Assembly: GCF_001690655.1 (NCBI RefSeq)
Contig: NZ_LZHQ01000011.1
Span: forward strand, 176,136-240,135
Length of the DNA stretch: 64,000 bases
Reading direction: 5' to 3'
Source of the DNA: Gilliamella sp. Occ3-1
Lineage (GTDB): Bacteria > Pseudomonadota > Gammaproteobacteria > Enterobacterales > Orbaceae
Shown: positions 36,090 to 45,985 of the stretch, one piece after another
How the letters are laid out: each line of letters begins with the position of its first letter
How positions within the stretch are numbered: the stretch's first letter is position 1
Translations under genes and position numbers: made by a program
The notes under the pieces: generated by a model
Database searches by the model: none
The model's input: only the letters and a program-made list of their open reading frames with translations
What the model was told of the DNA's origin: nothing

Positions 36090-36111
36090 TTTTGCGATTT
36101 GCTTCGCAAAA
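36090..36111. promoter_or_regulatory. CRP-S (Sxy-dependent competence) site upstream of the pilin operon
   Basis: TTTTGCGATTTGCTTCGCAA (36090-36109) with two more A residues carries TGCGA-N6-TCGCA in perfect symmetry with TTT/AAA flanks. This is the non-canonical CRP site class that needs Sxy/TfoX and governs competence genes in Haemophilus and other gammaproteobacteria. It is about 135 bases before the pilin ATG and 45 bases before the ampD start. Confidence 0.82.
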
Positions 36112-36245
36112 ATTGAACATACAACGTAATAATTAACAGCATTAAGGATTTTACTTTCCAATTTTGCTGTTTTGTTATTATTCCATTCTTTTGTTTCGTT
36201 ATAAAGGTTCTTCCATTAAATCATTAAATAAAAAACGAGGTATTT

Positions 36246-36677
36246 ATGTCTAATCAATCAGGCTTTACATTATTTGAACTTATGATTGCAATTATTGTTG
36301 TCGCTATCTTAGCCGCTATCGGCGTACCTACTTATCAAGGATATGTAAAAAAAGCTGCCTTAACCGATATGTTGCAAACAATGACATCGTATAAAACAGC
36401 TGTCGAAATTTGTGCAGTCGAGCAAGGCGGTTTAACCAATTGTAGTAATGGTATTAACGGTATTCCTGCGAGTCGAACCACAAATTATATTACTTCTATT
36501 ACAGTCGATAATGGGGTCATTACATTAGTAGGGACCAGTGCCTTAACAGGGTTAACTACCACACTCACACCAACAATCAATGCTACTCATGGAAATTTAG
36601 ATTGGAGTCGAGTTTGTACCACATCTCCAACAGATACTAATTTAACCAGTGCTTGTGAAGATATTTTTAAATTCTAA
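36246..36677 (+). CDS. pilA: Type IV major-pilin-like protein (PilA/PpdD)
   Basis: This 143-aa prepilin has a five-residue polar leader and the processing site MSNQSG/FTLFE, with Gly at -1 and Glu at +5. The hydrophobic assembly helix LMIAIIVVAILAAIGVPTYQGYV follows. Two Cys pairs (around residues 57 and 67, and two near the C-terminus) could form the disulfide loops of type IV pilins. It should be exported, cleaved and N-methylated by the prepilin peptidase encoded three genes downstream, then assembled into a pilus or pseudopilus. GAGGTATTT precedes the ATG. The upstream CRP-S site suggests a DNA-uptake role. Confidence 0.93.
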   Translation: MSNQSGFTLFELMIAIIVVAILAAIGVPTYQGYVKKAALTDMLQTMTSYKTAVEICAVEQGGLTNCSNGINGIPASRTTNYITSITVDNGVITLVGTSALTGLTTTLTPTINATHGNLDWSRVCTTSPTDTNLTSACEDIFKF

Positions 36678-36716
36678 TGTTCGTATTTTAAAATTGACGG
36701 ATAAGGAAATGCCTTT

Positions 36717-37826
36717 ATGCAAGAAGAACAGTTGATCGAAAGTATCGATAAATTGCTGCTTGGAGCATTAGATAAGCGCGCTTCGGATATTCATTTTGAA
36801 CCTTATCAACATAGTTATCGTATACGCATGCGTATTGATGGTGTTTTACATGATATGTTGTCACCGTCCCTTGCATTAGCTAAGCAGATAACAGCAAGAC
36901 TAAAAATCATGTCTCAATTAAATATAGCTGAACATCGATTGCCACAAGATGGCCAGCTCGTTATTGACAGTTATACCATGCGTATTGCTACTTTACCTGT
37001 AATGAATGGGGAAAAAATTGTTTTAAGAGTAATGGATAACCATGAATCTGAATTAACAATTAATGATTTGGGGTTAACCGACACTGATTTGTTAACATTT
37101 AAACAAATTTTAAACTATCCACAAGGATTGATTTTAGTTACAGGTCCAACAGGAAGCGGTAAGACGGTAACGTTATATAGTGGATTAAAGTGGCTAAATA
37201 AGATCGAACGCAACATCTGTAGCGTTGAGGATCCCATTGAAATTCCTTTAGAAGGCATTAATCAAACCGCTATTAATCTTAAGGCTGGGCTGACTTTTGC
37301 TATCGTATTACGTGCCTTATTGCGGCAAGATCCTGATGTGATGATGATAGGTGAAATTCGCGATCGTGAAACTGCTGAAATTGCTATACAAGCAGCTCAG
37401 ACTGGACATCTAGTTCTATCTACTTTGCATACTAATTCAAGTGTAGAGGCAATAACACGTTTAAAGCAAATGGGCATTGAAAATTATCTGCTTGCATCAA
37501 GTCTAAAATTAATCATCGCTCAGCGGTTAGTTAGAAAATTGTGCCCACATTGCAAGATAATAGCGAATGAGCTGGTTATGTTTGGCAATGAATATGTACC
37601 ACATAATTTGGCTTCAGGATGCTCTAATTGTATTGGAGGTTATAAAGGAAGAATTGGATTATACGAGCTGTTAGTCATCACCCCCGATATTCAACGACAA
37701 ATGTTAGCTAATCAAACTATTTTATCCTCCAACATGATTTCGTTAAAAAAAGCAGGACAAAAATTAGTGATACAGGGTATGACAACGTTAGCTGAATTAA
37801 ATCGGGTACTGGGAGATTTGGCATGA
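36717..37826 (+). CDS. pilB: Type IV pilus assembly ATPase (PilB/HofB), short form
   Basis: This 369-aa cytoplasmic ATPase of the GspE/PilB family powers pilin polymerisation. Seen: ASDIHFEPY, Walker A GPTGSGKT (143-150), the Asp box in VEDPIEIPL, Walker B-type DPDVMMIGEIRD, the His box GHLVLSTLHTN, and a four-Cys zinc site (CPHC and CSNC). Family members are usually 460-560 aa. The N-terminal GspE/MshEN domain of about 100 residues is missing here, and the protein begins directly at the region before ASDIHFEP. The ATG lies 39 bases after the pilin stop. It overlaps pilC by four bases (ATGA). Confidence 0.92.
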   Translation: MQEEQLIESIDKLLLGALDKRASDIHFEPYQHSYRIRMRIDGVLHDMLSPSLALAKQITARLKIMSQLNIAEHRLPQDGQLVIDSYTMRIATLPVMNGEKIVLRVMDNHESELTINDLGLTDTDLLTFKQILNYPQGLILVTGPTGSGKTVTLYSGLKWLNKIERNICSVEDPIEIPLEGINQTAINLKAGLTFAIVLRALLRQDPDVMMIGEIRDRETAEIAIQAAQTGHLVLSTLHTNSSVEAITRLKQMGIENYLLASSLKLIIAQRLVRKLCPHCKIIANELVMFGNEYVPHNLASGCSNCIGGYKGRIGLYELLVITPDIQRQMLANQTILSSNMISLKKAGQKLVIQGMTTLAELNRVLGDLA

Positions 37827-38998
37827 AAAGGCTTTATTATTGGTATGATTTAGATTTTAATCAAAACAAAATCATTGCTGAGTCATCAAAAGCGGTTAAA
37901 CGGCAGTTATTGTTGCAAGGTAAAATAGCCATTAAGATTAAAGCTGGTAAAATTATTACCGCACGTAGTTTTAATCGTACAGATCTATTGTTGATTACCA
38001 AGCAATTAGCTACCATGTTAAAGGCTGGATTATCTATTATTGATACATTACAATTGCTTGCTCAAGAGCAAACCAAACCGCATTGGCAATATTTGTTGCT
38101 TGATATCAAACAACAAGTTACTAAAGGCGAATTTTTATCTCAAGTATTGCAGCAACATCACTTGGTGTTTTCCCCCTTGTATTGTGAAATTATTGCAACT
38201 GGTGAACTAACTGGGCAGCTCGATGAAAGTTTTGAACAATTATCGTTATTGCTTGAAAAAGCAATTAAACTACAAAAAAGCTTAAAAAAAGCAATTCGTT
38301 ATCCATTGTTTTTATTATTGATTGCAATGATTGCAAGTTTAGTAATGTTATTATTTGTCTTGCCAAAATTTTCGGATATTTATGAAAATTTTGATGCTGA
38401 TCTGCCAGTTTTTACGCAAGGTGTTATTGATTTTTCTAATTATTTACAACAAAGCTGGTTAATTTGGTGTGTCGTCTTTTTTATCAGTTATTTTTATTAT
38501 CAACGCTATTTAAAAGTGCGCTATCGCCGCAAAATCGAAATGATGGTAATAAAATTTCCTTTTATTGGGAAAATTATTCAAACCAGTTGCTTAACTCAAA
38601 TTTTTCAAACAATTGCAATCACTCAAAAAGCAGGTATACCATTATTGGCTGGTTTAACTGCGGCGGCTAATACTACTTGTTATTGTCTTTATCGTGATAG
38701 TATTTCTCAAATTATTACTGGCATTGAACAAGGGCTTCCATTCAGCCATGTATTGCATGGGCAACTATCCTTTCCTAATTTATGTTCGCAGTTAATTCAT
38801 GTGGGTGAGGAGTCAGGCACACTAGATTTAATGCTCGATAAATTAGCAACTTATTATCAAGAACAAAATCAAACCTTAACCGATAATTTATCACAAGCAT
38901 TTGAGCCATTATTAATGCTTGTTTTATCTGTAATTATTGGCAGTTTAATTGTGGCTATGTATTTACCGATATTCAAAATGGGCGATGTGATTCACTAA
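37823..38998 (+). CDS. pilC: Type IV pilus inner-membrane platform protein (PilC/HofC)
   Basis: This 391-aa inner-membrane protein has the two repeated GspF domains of the family: ITKQLATMLKAGLSIIDTLQLL near residue 55 and TIAITQKAGIPLLAGL in the second half. Three membrane segments are visible (LFLLLIAMIASLVMLLFVLP, a second near residue 215, and LMLVLSVIIGSLIVAMYLPI at the C-terminus). It anchors the assembly ATPase and the growing pilus. Its start overlaps the ATPase stop by 4 bases and its stop overlaps the pilD start, so the operon is tightly coupled. Confidence 0.94.
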   Translation: MKRLYYWYDLDFNQNKIIAESSKAVKRQLLLQGKIAIKIKAGKIITARSFNRTDLLLITKQLATMLKAGLSIIDTLQLLAQEQTKPHWQYLLLDIKQQVTKGEFLSQVLQQHHLVFSPLYCEIIATGELTGQLDESFEQLSLLLEKAIKLQKSLKKAIRYPLFLLLIAMIASLVMLLFVLPKFSDIYENFDADLPVFTQGVIDFSNYLQQSWLIWCVVFFISYFYYQRYLKVRYRRKIEMMVIKFPFIGKIIQTSCLTQIFQTIAITQKAGIPLLAGLTAAANTTCYCLYRDSISQIITGIEQGLPFSHVLHGQLSFPNLCSQLIHVGEESGTLDLMLDKLATYYQEQNQTLTDNLSQAFEPLLMLVLSVIIGSLIVAMYLPIFKMGDVIH

Positions 38999-39753
38999 TG
39001 TTAGTATTTATTATTATTTTTATCTATTTAGGTCTTTGTATCGGTAGCTTTGTTTATGTTGCTTATTATCGTTATTTGCCAACACTGACACCATACCAGT
39101 ATTTATGTCGAATTAGTTTTCATCGATCTGCTTGCCCACATTGTCATAGTAAGCTTAAAGCTTGGCAATTGATACCGATTATTTCTTGGTTAATACTAAA
39201 ACGACGCTGTTATTACTGCAATACCAATATTTCCTGCCAATATCTTATTATTGAATTATTTGTCGCTGTTTTATTTACTTTTATCTATATTGATAAAAGC
39301 ATCAATTATCAAAGCGGTATTTTAATGATTCTGGGTTGTTATTTTTTGCTTTTAACTTTAATCGATTTTAAATATTATTTATTGCCAGATTTGTTTACCC
39401 AACCATTAATGTGGACAGGTGTAATGCTTGCCTATTTTGATATGGCAAATATCGTCTTAACCGATGCTTTACTAGGTATCTTTTGGGGATATTTATTATT
39501 AAAAGTGCCTGCTACTTTATTTTATTTGGTATCTAAAAAACAGGGATTAGGAGGAGGAGATATCAAATTACTTGCCGCACTTGGCGCTTGGTTGCCTTAT
39601 ACATTATTACCAATGTTATTATTTTTTGCTTCCTTATTGGGGATTATGTATTTTCTTTTTTTGCAATATGAGATCAATAAACCAAAATCAAAAGTTATTC
39701 CATTTGGTCCTTTCTTATTAATTTCTGGTTATGTGATTTATTATTTTTGTTAA
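38998..39753 (+). CDS. pilD: Prepilin peptidase (PilD/HofD)
   Basis: This 251-aa inner-membrane aspartyl protease and methylase has the cytoplasmic zinc loop with CPHC (Cys 46, 49) and CYYC (Cys 71, 74). The two catalytic Asp residues are in LIDFKYYLLPD and GGGDIKLLAALGAW. Six to eight hydrophobic segments span the rest. It removes the pilin leader and N-methylates the new N-terminus. It ends the pilABCD operon. No secretin or pilM-Q genes are nearby, so those must lie elsewhere on the chromosome. Confidence 0.95.
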   Translation: MLVFIIIFIYLGLCIGSFVYVAYYRYLPTLTPYQYLCRISFHRSACPHCHSKLKAWQLIPIISWLILKRRCYYCNTNISCQYLIIELFVAVLFTFIYIDKSINYQSGILMILGCYFLLLTLIDFKYYLLPDLFTQPLMWTGVMLAYFDMANIVLTDALLGIFWGYLLLKVPATLFYLVSKKQGLGGGDIKLLAALGAWLPYTLLPMLLFFASLLGIMYFLFLQYEINKPKSKVIPFGPFLLISGYVIYYFC

Positions 39754-39963
39754 AAAGTTTCAGGAAAACTTGTGTTTTAATCAATTTATTGTTAATCAAG
39801 AAAGTATTAAAATTTTATAAAGCTATTATTTTTTCAATAGATGTAATATATAACTAAAATTGATATCCATAGTAAAATTAGTTATTTTTATAAAAGTAAA
39901 AATTGCGTTATATTGTTAGCTAGCTTGTTGAACTGCAAGTTATTCAGTAAATAAGGAATTACT

Positions 39964-41121
39964 ATGATATCTAATAGCATTAATCAATTGAAAACCAATA
40001 TGATAGCATGGCGTCATCATATTCACGCTCACCCAGAAACAGCCTTTGAAGAGGTAAAGACCACGCAATTTATTATCGAAAAGTTACAATCTTTCGGTAT
40101 TACCGAGTTATATACTGATTTTGCGCCAACAGGAGTTGTCGGTATTATTAAAGGTAATCGTGATGGACGATGGATTGCTCTGCGAGCTGATATAGATGCA
40201 TTAGATATTATTGAAGAAAATAATATTGATTATTGCTCAACCATTTCCGGCAAAATGCATGGGTGCGGTCATGATGGGCATACCGCTATGTTACTAGGTA
40301 CGGCTAAATATCTTAGTGAACACCGTGATTTTGCCGGCACTGTTGTCATTATTTTTCAACCAGCTGAAGAAAACGAAGGCGGAGCGCGAGTCATGGTTGA
40401 AAATGGTTTATTTGAACAATTTCCGATTGAAGCAGTATATGGCATGCATAATCAGCCTAATATGGAATTAAATCACTTTTATATTAATCATGGTCCAATG
40501 ATGGCATCGTATGATGTGTTTGAGATCAAAATAACAGGTATTGGTGCTCATGCCGCTGCACCTCATCTAGGCAAAGATACAATTTTGACAGCTACGCAAA
40601 TCGTAAATGGATTACAAAGTATTGTGAGCCGTAATGCTGATCCTTTAAGTTCGTTGGTAGTTAGCGTAACGCAAATTCATAGCGGTGATACTTGGAATGT
40701 GTTACCTCAGGAAGCAGTTATTCGTGGTACTGTTAGGACATTTAGTGAACAAGTACAAGATATGGCTGAAAATCGTATTAAACAAATAGCAACGGGTATT
40801 GCCACAACATTTGGAGGCGAAGTGGAAGTTGATTATCAACGTCGTTATCCAGCTACCATCAATTACGCTAAACAAGCAGATATTGCTATTGCCGCTGCTA
40901 AAAAAGTTGTGGGACAAGATAGCTTAATTATTGATCATCTTCCTTCAATGGGTTCAGAAGATTTTGCTTTTATGCTACAAAAAATCCCAGGTGTTTATGT
41001 ATGGTTGGGCGCTGGTAAAGGGGCTAATTTACATAATTCAGCTTTTAACTTTAATGATGAAGTGTTAACAACAGGTGTAAGCTATTTTGTTGAAATTGTT
41101 AACCAAGAACTTGCTAACTAA
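39964..41121 (+). CDS. M20-family amidohydrolase (N-acyl amino acid hydrolase type)
   Basis: This 385-aa dinuclear metallo-enzyme of the M20D subfamily shows RHHIHAHPETAFEE, ALRADIDALDIIEENN, MHGCGHDGHTAMLLG with metal-binding Cys and His, IFQPAEENEGGARVM with the catalytic Glu, and a C-terminal MGSEDFAFML. Relatives hydrolyse hippurate, N-acetyl amino acids or aminobenzoyl-glutamate. The substrate here cannot be fixed. About 210 AT-rich bases separate it from pilD, so it probably has its own promoter. AAGGAATT precedes the ATG. It is convergent with ygfZ. Confidence 0.9.
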   Translation: MISNSINQLKTNMIAWRHHIHAHPETAFEEVKTTQFIIEKLQSFGITELYTDFAPTGVVGIIKGNRDGRWIALRADIDALDIIEENNIDYCSTISGKMHGCGHDGHTAMLLGTAKYLSEHRDFAGTVVIIFQPAEENEGGARVMVENGLFEQFPIEAVYGMHNQPNMELNHFYINHGPMMASYDVFEIKITGIGAHAAAPHLGKDTILTATQIVNGLQSIVSRNADPLSSLVVSVTQIHSGDTWNVLPQEAVIRGTVRTFSEQVQDMAENRIKQIATGIATTFGGEVEVDYQRRYPATINYAKQADIAIAAAKKVVGQDSLIIDHLPSMGSEDFAFMLQKIPGVYVWLGAGKGANLHNSAFNFNDEVLTTGVSYFVEIVNQELAN

Positions 41122-41143
41122 GTTAAAACGAGATACCAAAGAC

Positions 41144-41173
41144 AGCTGGAATAAACATTGTGTTATTCCAGCT
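41144..41173. terminator. Bidirectional terminator hairpin between the amidohydrolase and ygfZ genes
   Basis: An 11-bp perfect stem (AGCTGGAATAA with TTATTCCAGCT) has an eight-base loop. It lies between the two convergent stop codons. Confidence 0.7.
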
Positions 41174-41190
41174 TATTAGTTGAATAACAA

Positions 41191-42066
41191 TTAAAATGTC
41201 ATTCGGCTGTTGTCATTTCCATATACTCTAAATGGCGTATTTAAATCAATTCCATTATTAAGTACCACTTGGACACAAACACCGTCTTTTTCGTCTAGTT
41301 TGGCCGCAGCTAACACAAGTCCTCCTTCTCGCCAACCACCGGCAAGTTTATACTCAAGCCTACTGCCTATTTTAGGTAGAACATCACTCGTACCTTTTAT
41401 TACATACATTCCACGAGTATTTGCTCCACGGAATTGTGCTCTAGCTACCATTTCCTGACCACAGTAACAACCTTTTTCAAAGCTGATTGCGTCATAAGAT
41501 TGCAAATTACAGGCTTGTGGTAATAATATTGCCATATTGTCATTATCAATAATAGGGTAACCAGCTTGCAAATCAAGTTTTAGCCAGTCGTTACACGGAT
41601 GTAAATCTTCAGAAATAGGCTCTGGTGTTACCATAATAACACGCATTTGCGGTAAAGGTAGTTTGATATAGGTGATATTATTTTCAGTAAAACAGTTTTT
41701 ATCGCTTAATTTTCCTACTATTTCAGTGGGAATAGCATCCCCAACCAAGCCGACCATATTTAAATCTTCGACTGGTGCAATAGTTACTTTAGAAAAAACA
41801 GCGTATTTTGCTAGTTCGGCAACCTGTTTTTTAACAACACTTTTACGCTCAATATAGTAAATATCGTTACCTCGTTGAAATAACAATAAAGTACTCCACA
41901 TTCGGCCTTTACTATCACAATGAGCAGCATAAAGCGTAGATTGTTCTGAAATTCGGTTAATATCGTTGGTTATTTGACCTTGCAGAAAAGCGCGGTTATC
42001 CTCACCAGTAACTTTAACTAATTGCCAGTCAGCAAGAGAGGTTGGTTTAGAAGAAATATTGCTCAT
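41191..42066 (-). CDS. ygfZ: Folate-binding iron-sulfur/tRNA-modification protein YgfZ
   Basis: This 291-aa protein of the GcvT-like fold has the family signature KGCYCGQEMVARAQFRG with its conserved Cys, and an N-terminal tetrahydrofolate-binding domain (FLQGQITNDIN). YgfZ supports assembly or repair of certain Fe-S enzymes and thereby tRNA modification by MiaB. E. coli YgfZ is 326 aa, so this is a somewhat short version. It is divergent from ilvI, with about 280 AT-rich bases between them that hold no visible gene. Confidence 0.93.
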   Translation of the reverse strand: MSNISSKPTSLADWQLVKVTGEDNRAFLQGQITNDINRISEQSTLYAAHCDSKGRMWSTLLLFQRGNDIYYIERKSVVKKQVAELAKYAVFSKVTIAPVEDLNMVGLVGDAIPTEIVGKLSDKNCFTENNITYIKLPLPQMRVIMVTPEPISEDLHPCNDWLKLDLQAGYPIIDNDNMAILLPQACNLQSYDAISFEKGCYCGQEMVARAQFRGANTRGMYVIKGTSDVLPKIGSRLEYKLAGGWREGGLVLAAAKLDEKDGVCVQVVLNNGIDLNTPFRVYGNDNSRMTF

Positions 42067-42349
42067 ATTTGTACCTTTGGGTGATGAAGAATCCTAGTAC
42101 CGTTATGGCTAGAAATACTTATCTTCTGAGTTTATATAAAAAATAAAAAAATAACAATAAAATCAACTAGAAATATTTAAATAAAATAGATAGATTATGG
42201 ATAATATTCATAATATTTTAAAAATTAATTTTATTAGTGGACATTTTTTCTTTAAGAAACTTAGGCAATTGACTTTAATTGATTTTGTTTATAAGTTGAT
42301 GCAAAATAAACCACTAAATGACTAATCAGTTACATTGGAGGCAACAACC

Positions 42350-44068
42350 ATGGCAAAACTGTCAGGCGCGGAGATGGTTATTCAATCTTTGATTGACCAA
42401 GGAGTAAAACAGATATTTGGCTATCCCGGTGGTAGTGTTCTTGATATTTATGATGCCATTCACACGTTAGGAGGCATTGAACATATATTAGTTCGTCATG
42501 AACAAGCTGCGGTACATATGGCTGATGGTTACGCCAGAGCAACTGGGAATGTTGGTGTTGTTTTAGTGACATCAGGACCTGGGGCAACAAACACTATTAC
42601 TGGTATTGCAACAGCTTACATGGATTCGGTTCCACTAGTTATATTGTCTGGACAAGTTGCCAGTAACCTAATTGGTAATGATGCATTCCAAGAATGTGAT
42701 ATGATCGGAATTTCGCGTCCGATTGTTAAACACAGCTTTTTAGTCAAAGATAGTAAAGATATTCCAGAAACCATCAAAAAAGCATTTTATATTGCATCGA
42801 CAGGTAGGTCTGGCCCAGTCGTTATCGATCTACCGAAAGATATTGTTAATCCGGCTAACAAATACAATTATCACTATCCAAAATCAGTTTTAATGCGATC
42901 TTACAATCCAACTATTCAAGGCCATAAAAAACAGATCAAAAAAGCATTAACCACGTTATTATCGGCTAAAAAGCCAGTGCTATTTATTGGTGGAGGGGTT
43001 ATTGCCGCCGATGCTAGTAATGAAATAAAGACACTTGCAGAAAAACTAAACTTACCTGTTGCTTCAACGTTAATGGGTATTAGTGCTTTTCCGGGAACTG
43101 ATAAACATTACCTTGGTATGATAGGCATGCACGGTGTTTATGAAGCCAATATGGCCATGCATAATGCCGATGTAATTTTTGCAATCGGTGCCCGTTTTGA
43201 TGATCGAACAACTAATAATGTTGAAAAATATTGTCCAAAAGCCAAAATTATTCATGTTGATATCGATCCGACTTCTATTTCAAAAACTATATCTGCTTCT
43301 ATTCCTGTAGTTGGAGACGCAAAAGTTGTTCTTGAAACTTTGCTGTCTATGTTAGATGAGTCAAATATAGAACGTGATCTTGACGCATTAATTGATTGGT
43401 GGAAACAGATAGAACACTGGCGAACACGTCACTGCTTAGCTTATAACCATGAAGGGCAAAGCATAAAACCACAAGAAGCTATACAAGTGTTATACAAACT
43501 AACCAAAGGCGATGCATTTGTGACAACCGATGTTGGCCAACATCAAATGTTTACTGCGCTTTATTATCCATTTGACAAACCGCGTCACTTTATTACCTCG
43601 GGTGGCCTTGGCACGATGGGATTTGGTTTGCCAGCGGCGCTGGGAGTCAAATTGGCATATCCTAAAAAAACCGTTGTATGCGTAACAGGCGATGGTAGTA
43701 TCCAAATGAATATTCAAGAATTATCAACCGCATTGCAATATGGCTTACCAATAGTGGTTTTAAATTTGAACAACCGTTTTTTAGGTATGGTTAAACAGTG
43801 GCAAGATATGATTTATGCTGGACGACATTCAAGTTCTTATATGGAATCTTTACCTGATTTTGCCAAAATTGCAGAAGCCTATGGTCATGTTGGGATGGTA
43901 ATAACGAAACGTGAGGAACTGGAACCTAAACTGAAACAAGCATTGGCAATTAAAAACCGTTTGGTTTTTGTTGATGTAATGACCGATGCAACTGAACATG
44001 TATATCCAATGCAAGTTCGAGGTGGTGCAATGAACGAAATGTGGCTTAGTAAAACGGAGAGAACCTAA
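42350..44068 (+). CDS. ilvI: Acetolactate synthase III large subunit
   Basis: This 572-aa ThDP-dependent enzyme makes acetolactate and acetohydroxybutyrate, the first shared step of branched-chain amino acid synthesis. [30 protein letters not shown] with the catalytic Glu, the FAD region, and the ThDP motif [19 protein letters not shown] are present. GGAGG at 42337 fixes the ATG at 42350; an earlier in-frame start five codons upstream lies inside that site. The length agrees with E. coli IlvI (574 aa). The last base of its stop overlaps the ilvH ATG. Confidence 0.97.
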   Translation: MAKLSGAEMVIQSLIDQGVKQIFGYPGGSVLDIYDAIHTLGGIEHILVRHEQAAVHMADGYARATGNVGVVLVTSGPGATNTITGIATAYMDSVPLVILSGQVASNLIGNDAFQECDMIGISRPIVKHSFLVKDSKDIPETIKKAFYIASTGRSGPVVIDLPKDIVNPANKYNYHYPKSVLMRSYNPTIQGHKKQIKKALTTLLSAKKPVLFIGGGVIAADASNEIKTLAEKLNLPVASTLMGISAFPGTDKHYLGMIGMHGVYEANMAMHNADVIFAIGARFDDRTTNNVEKYCPKAKIIHVDIDPTSISKTISASIPVVGDAKVVLETLLSMLDESNIERDLDALIDWWKQIEHWRTRHCLAYNHEGQSIKPQEAIQVLYKLTKGDAFVTTDVGQHQMFTALYYPFDKPRHFITSGGLGTMGFGLPAALGVKLAYPKKTVVCVTGDGSIQMNIQELSTALQYGLPIVVLNLNNRFLGMVKQWQDMIYAGRHSSSYMESLPDFAKIAEAYGHVGMVITKREELEPKLKQALAIKNRLVFVDVMTDATEHVYPMQVRGGAMNEMWLSKTERT

Positions 44069-44562
44069 TGCGTTATATATTATCAATCTTAACCGAAAAC
44101 GAACCCGGCGCATTATCACGAATTATCGGCTTGTTTTCGCAACGTGGTTTTAATATCGAAACTATCACCACTGCGCAAACCGAAGATCCAACCATGCACC
44201 GCATGACAATCCAGACCTCGGGCGATGAGCATGTGATTGAACAGATCCAAAAACAATTACATAAGCTCGTCAACGTCTACCGTGTGCATGATTTGACCGA
44301 AGGACCACATGTAGAGCGTGAAATAATGCTAGTAAAAGTGGAAGCAAAAGGTTCACAGGCGCGTGATGAGGTTAAACGTTGTGCTGATATTTTTAGAGGA
44401 TCGATCGTAGATGTCACTGCGACACATTATATCATACAATTATCGGGTACTAGCGAAAAACTAGACTCATTTTTAGCCTCAATCCGTGAAACATGCAATA
44501 TTGTTGAAACCGTTCGCTCAGGAATTATAGGCTTATCGCGCAGTGAAAAAACAGTCAAATAG
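44068..44562 (+). CDS. ilvH: Acetolactate synthase III regulatory subunit
   Basis: This 164-aa subunit has an N-terminal ACT domain ([30 protein letters not shown]) that binds valine and gives feedback inhibition. A C-terminal domain ([17 protein letters not shown]) activates the large subunit. It is the size of E. coli IlvH (163 aa). It overlaps ilvI by one base (TAATG), so the two subunits are translationally coupled. E. coli ilvIH is controlled by Lrp; no Lrp site was identified here. Confidence 0.97.
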   Translation: MRYILSILTENEPGALSRIIGLFSQRGFNIETITTAQTEDPTMHRMTIQTSGDEHVIEQIQKQLHKLVNVYRVHDLTEGPHVEREIMLVKVEAKGSQARDEVKRCADIFRGSIVDVTATHYIIQLSGTSEKLDSFLASIRETCNIVETVRSGIIGLSRSEKTVK

Positions 44563-45012
44563 CTATATTTATTGTTAGCATATTTAATTAAGGTGCATAA
44601 GCGCCTTAATGGGGTTAAATATTAGCATAAGAAATAATAACTATTTGTTTTATTTATATTTATAAAAAAATAGACAAATAAAAATAAAAACAAAGAACTA
44701 CCTGTGTGTTTTTTATAGGGAAAAAACTAATTTTGGGCAGATAAAAGTTAGTGCTTTTTTTATATATATTCATTACAGTAGTTTCTCCAATTACTGTAAT
44801 CAACGCGAATCATTTCAACAAATTATTGATATTAAACAACGGTATTTATCAAAAAAGTTAAATTTTTTGATAAAATAGTTTATACTCTGTTTGCGTAATC
44901 GTTAGTGTTGCCATTATGCTTAAAATAGCAATAATAAACAATGGAATATTGATAAAAGAATCACATAATAAAAAATAAAATAAGTGAATTATAAGGAAAT
45001 AAGGAGAACAAT
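44563..45012. other. Intergenic region before the degenerate type VI island
   Basis: About 450 AT-rich bases contain two hairpins. The first, at 44587-44610, has a 10-bp stem with one G-T pair and may end ilvIH transcripts. The second, at 44845-44874, has a perfect 12-bp AT stem. No coding sequence was recognised. A shift in base composition to higher GC starts just after 45013. Confidence 0.5.
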
Positions 45013-45985
45013 ATGGAAAACAGACTTAATCACATAGTTGGTCAATTAGGTGAGGGACTCGCTGACAAATTACTTGGTGGTTTGAGTGATGTTAGCCATA
45101 ATCGTTCTACCTTAACCGTAGATGAATTCGGCTTGCCGATGTCGGTTTTGCATGTTGAAAGAAAGGCATTGTTAAACCAGCCTTGATATTATACGATTTG
45201 TTTTACCAGTCCCGACAAAAGCTTATCGTCGTATGCTTTCCTTAACCAAAAAGCGCACTTTACCTTTAATCCTGTTATCAACAAACCATTAACTTTCGCT
45301 ATTCAATCATTAAGTGACTTGCCCACGTTGAGTAATAAACGCACCTTGCATGGGGTGATTACCGAATTTAGTCAGTTTATCGGTCAATAAAGATGAAGCG
45401 CATTATCAGGTGGTATTATCTTTGTGCTTAGCGAGATTGGCAATGGGGCAAAATAGTGCAATATTTCAACATTAAAGTGTGGTCAGTGTGGTTGAAGAAG
45501 TACTACGCAGTCATAGTTTGACGGGGATTGATTATCGTTTAGCGCTAAAAGACCGCTATCCTGAGCGGGAGTTTATCACTCAGTGGCAAGAAAGTGACCT
45601 GGCCTTTATTCAACGCTTATTGGCCGATGTGGGGATTTGGTTTCGCTTTGAAACGCACGTTGAGCACCACTGTGATGTGATGGTGTTAAGTGATTATGAG
45701 CAAGGTTATGCGCAGGTGGCCGATATCGACTATAAACAACCCAGTGGCATGGCAGATACTGGCGTTGAAAGTGCGTGGGATATCACCTTGCATAGCGAAG
45801 TGGTAGTCTCCTCAGTCAAGGTACAAGACTATAACTACCGTGATGCACAGGTGCTTATCCAGAACAAGATGAACACCCAACCCAAAGACCGCACCACCTA
45901 TGGTACCGACTATCGTTATGCTGAGCACTACAAAGGCTTAAATAGCAACGGACAGCAAACCACAGCAACATTCAAAGCATATTAG
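45013..45985 (+). pseudogene. vgrG: Broken, truncated type VI spike protein gene (vgrG)
   Basis: The N-terminal half of a VgrG/gp27-like protein is recognisable, though interrupted. From ATG 45013 the frame stops at TGA 45184 and continues readable (YYTICFTSPDKSLSSYAFL) to TAA 45388. A frameshifted segment follows, and then 168 codons from about 45479 with the VgrG hallmarks LTGIDYRLALKDRYPEREF and QWQESDLAFIQRLLADVGIWFRF. The coding ends near GLNSNGQQT, where an intact VgrG would have several hundred more residues. The right half (45480-45960) is clearly richer in GC than neighbouring genes, which suggests acquisition. No product is expected. Confidence 0.85.

Noticed and set aside
36046..36120. 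N-terminal extension of the AmpD frame to 36120
   Set aside because: It has no ribosome site, is absent from AmpD proteins and would overlap the CRP-S site; GGAG before the ATG at 36045 fits better.
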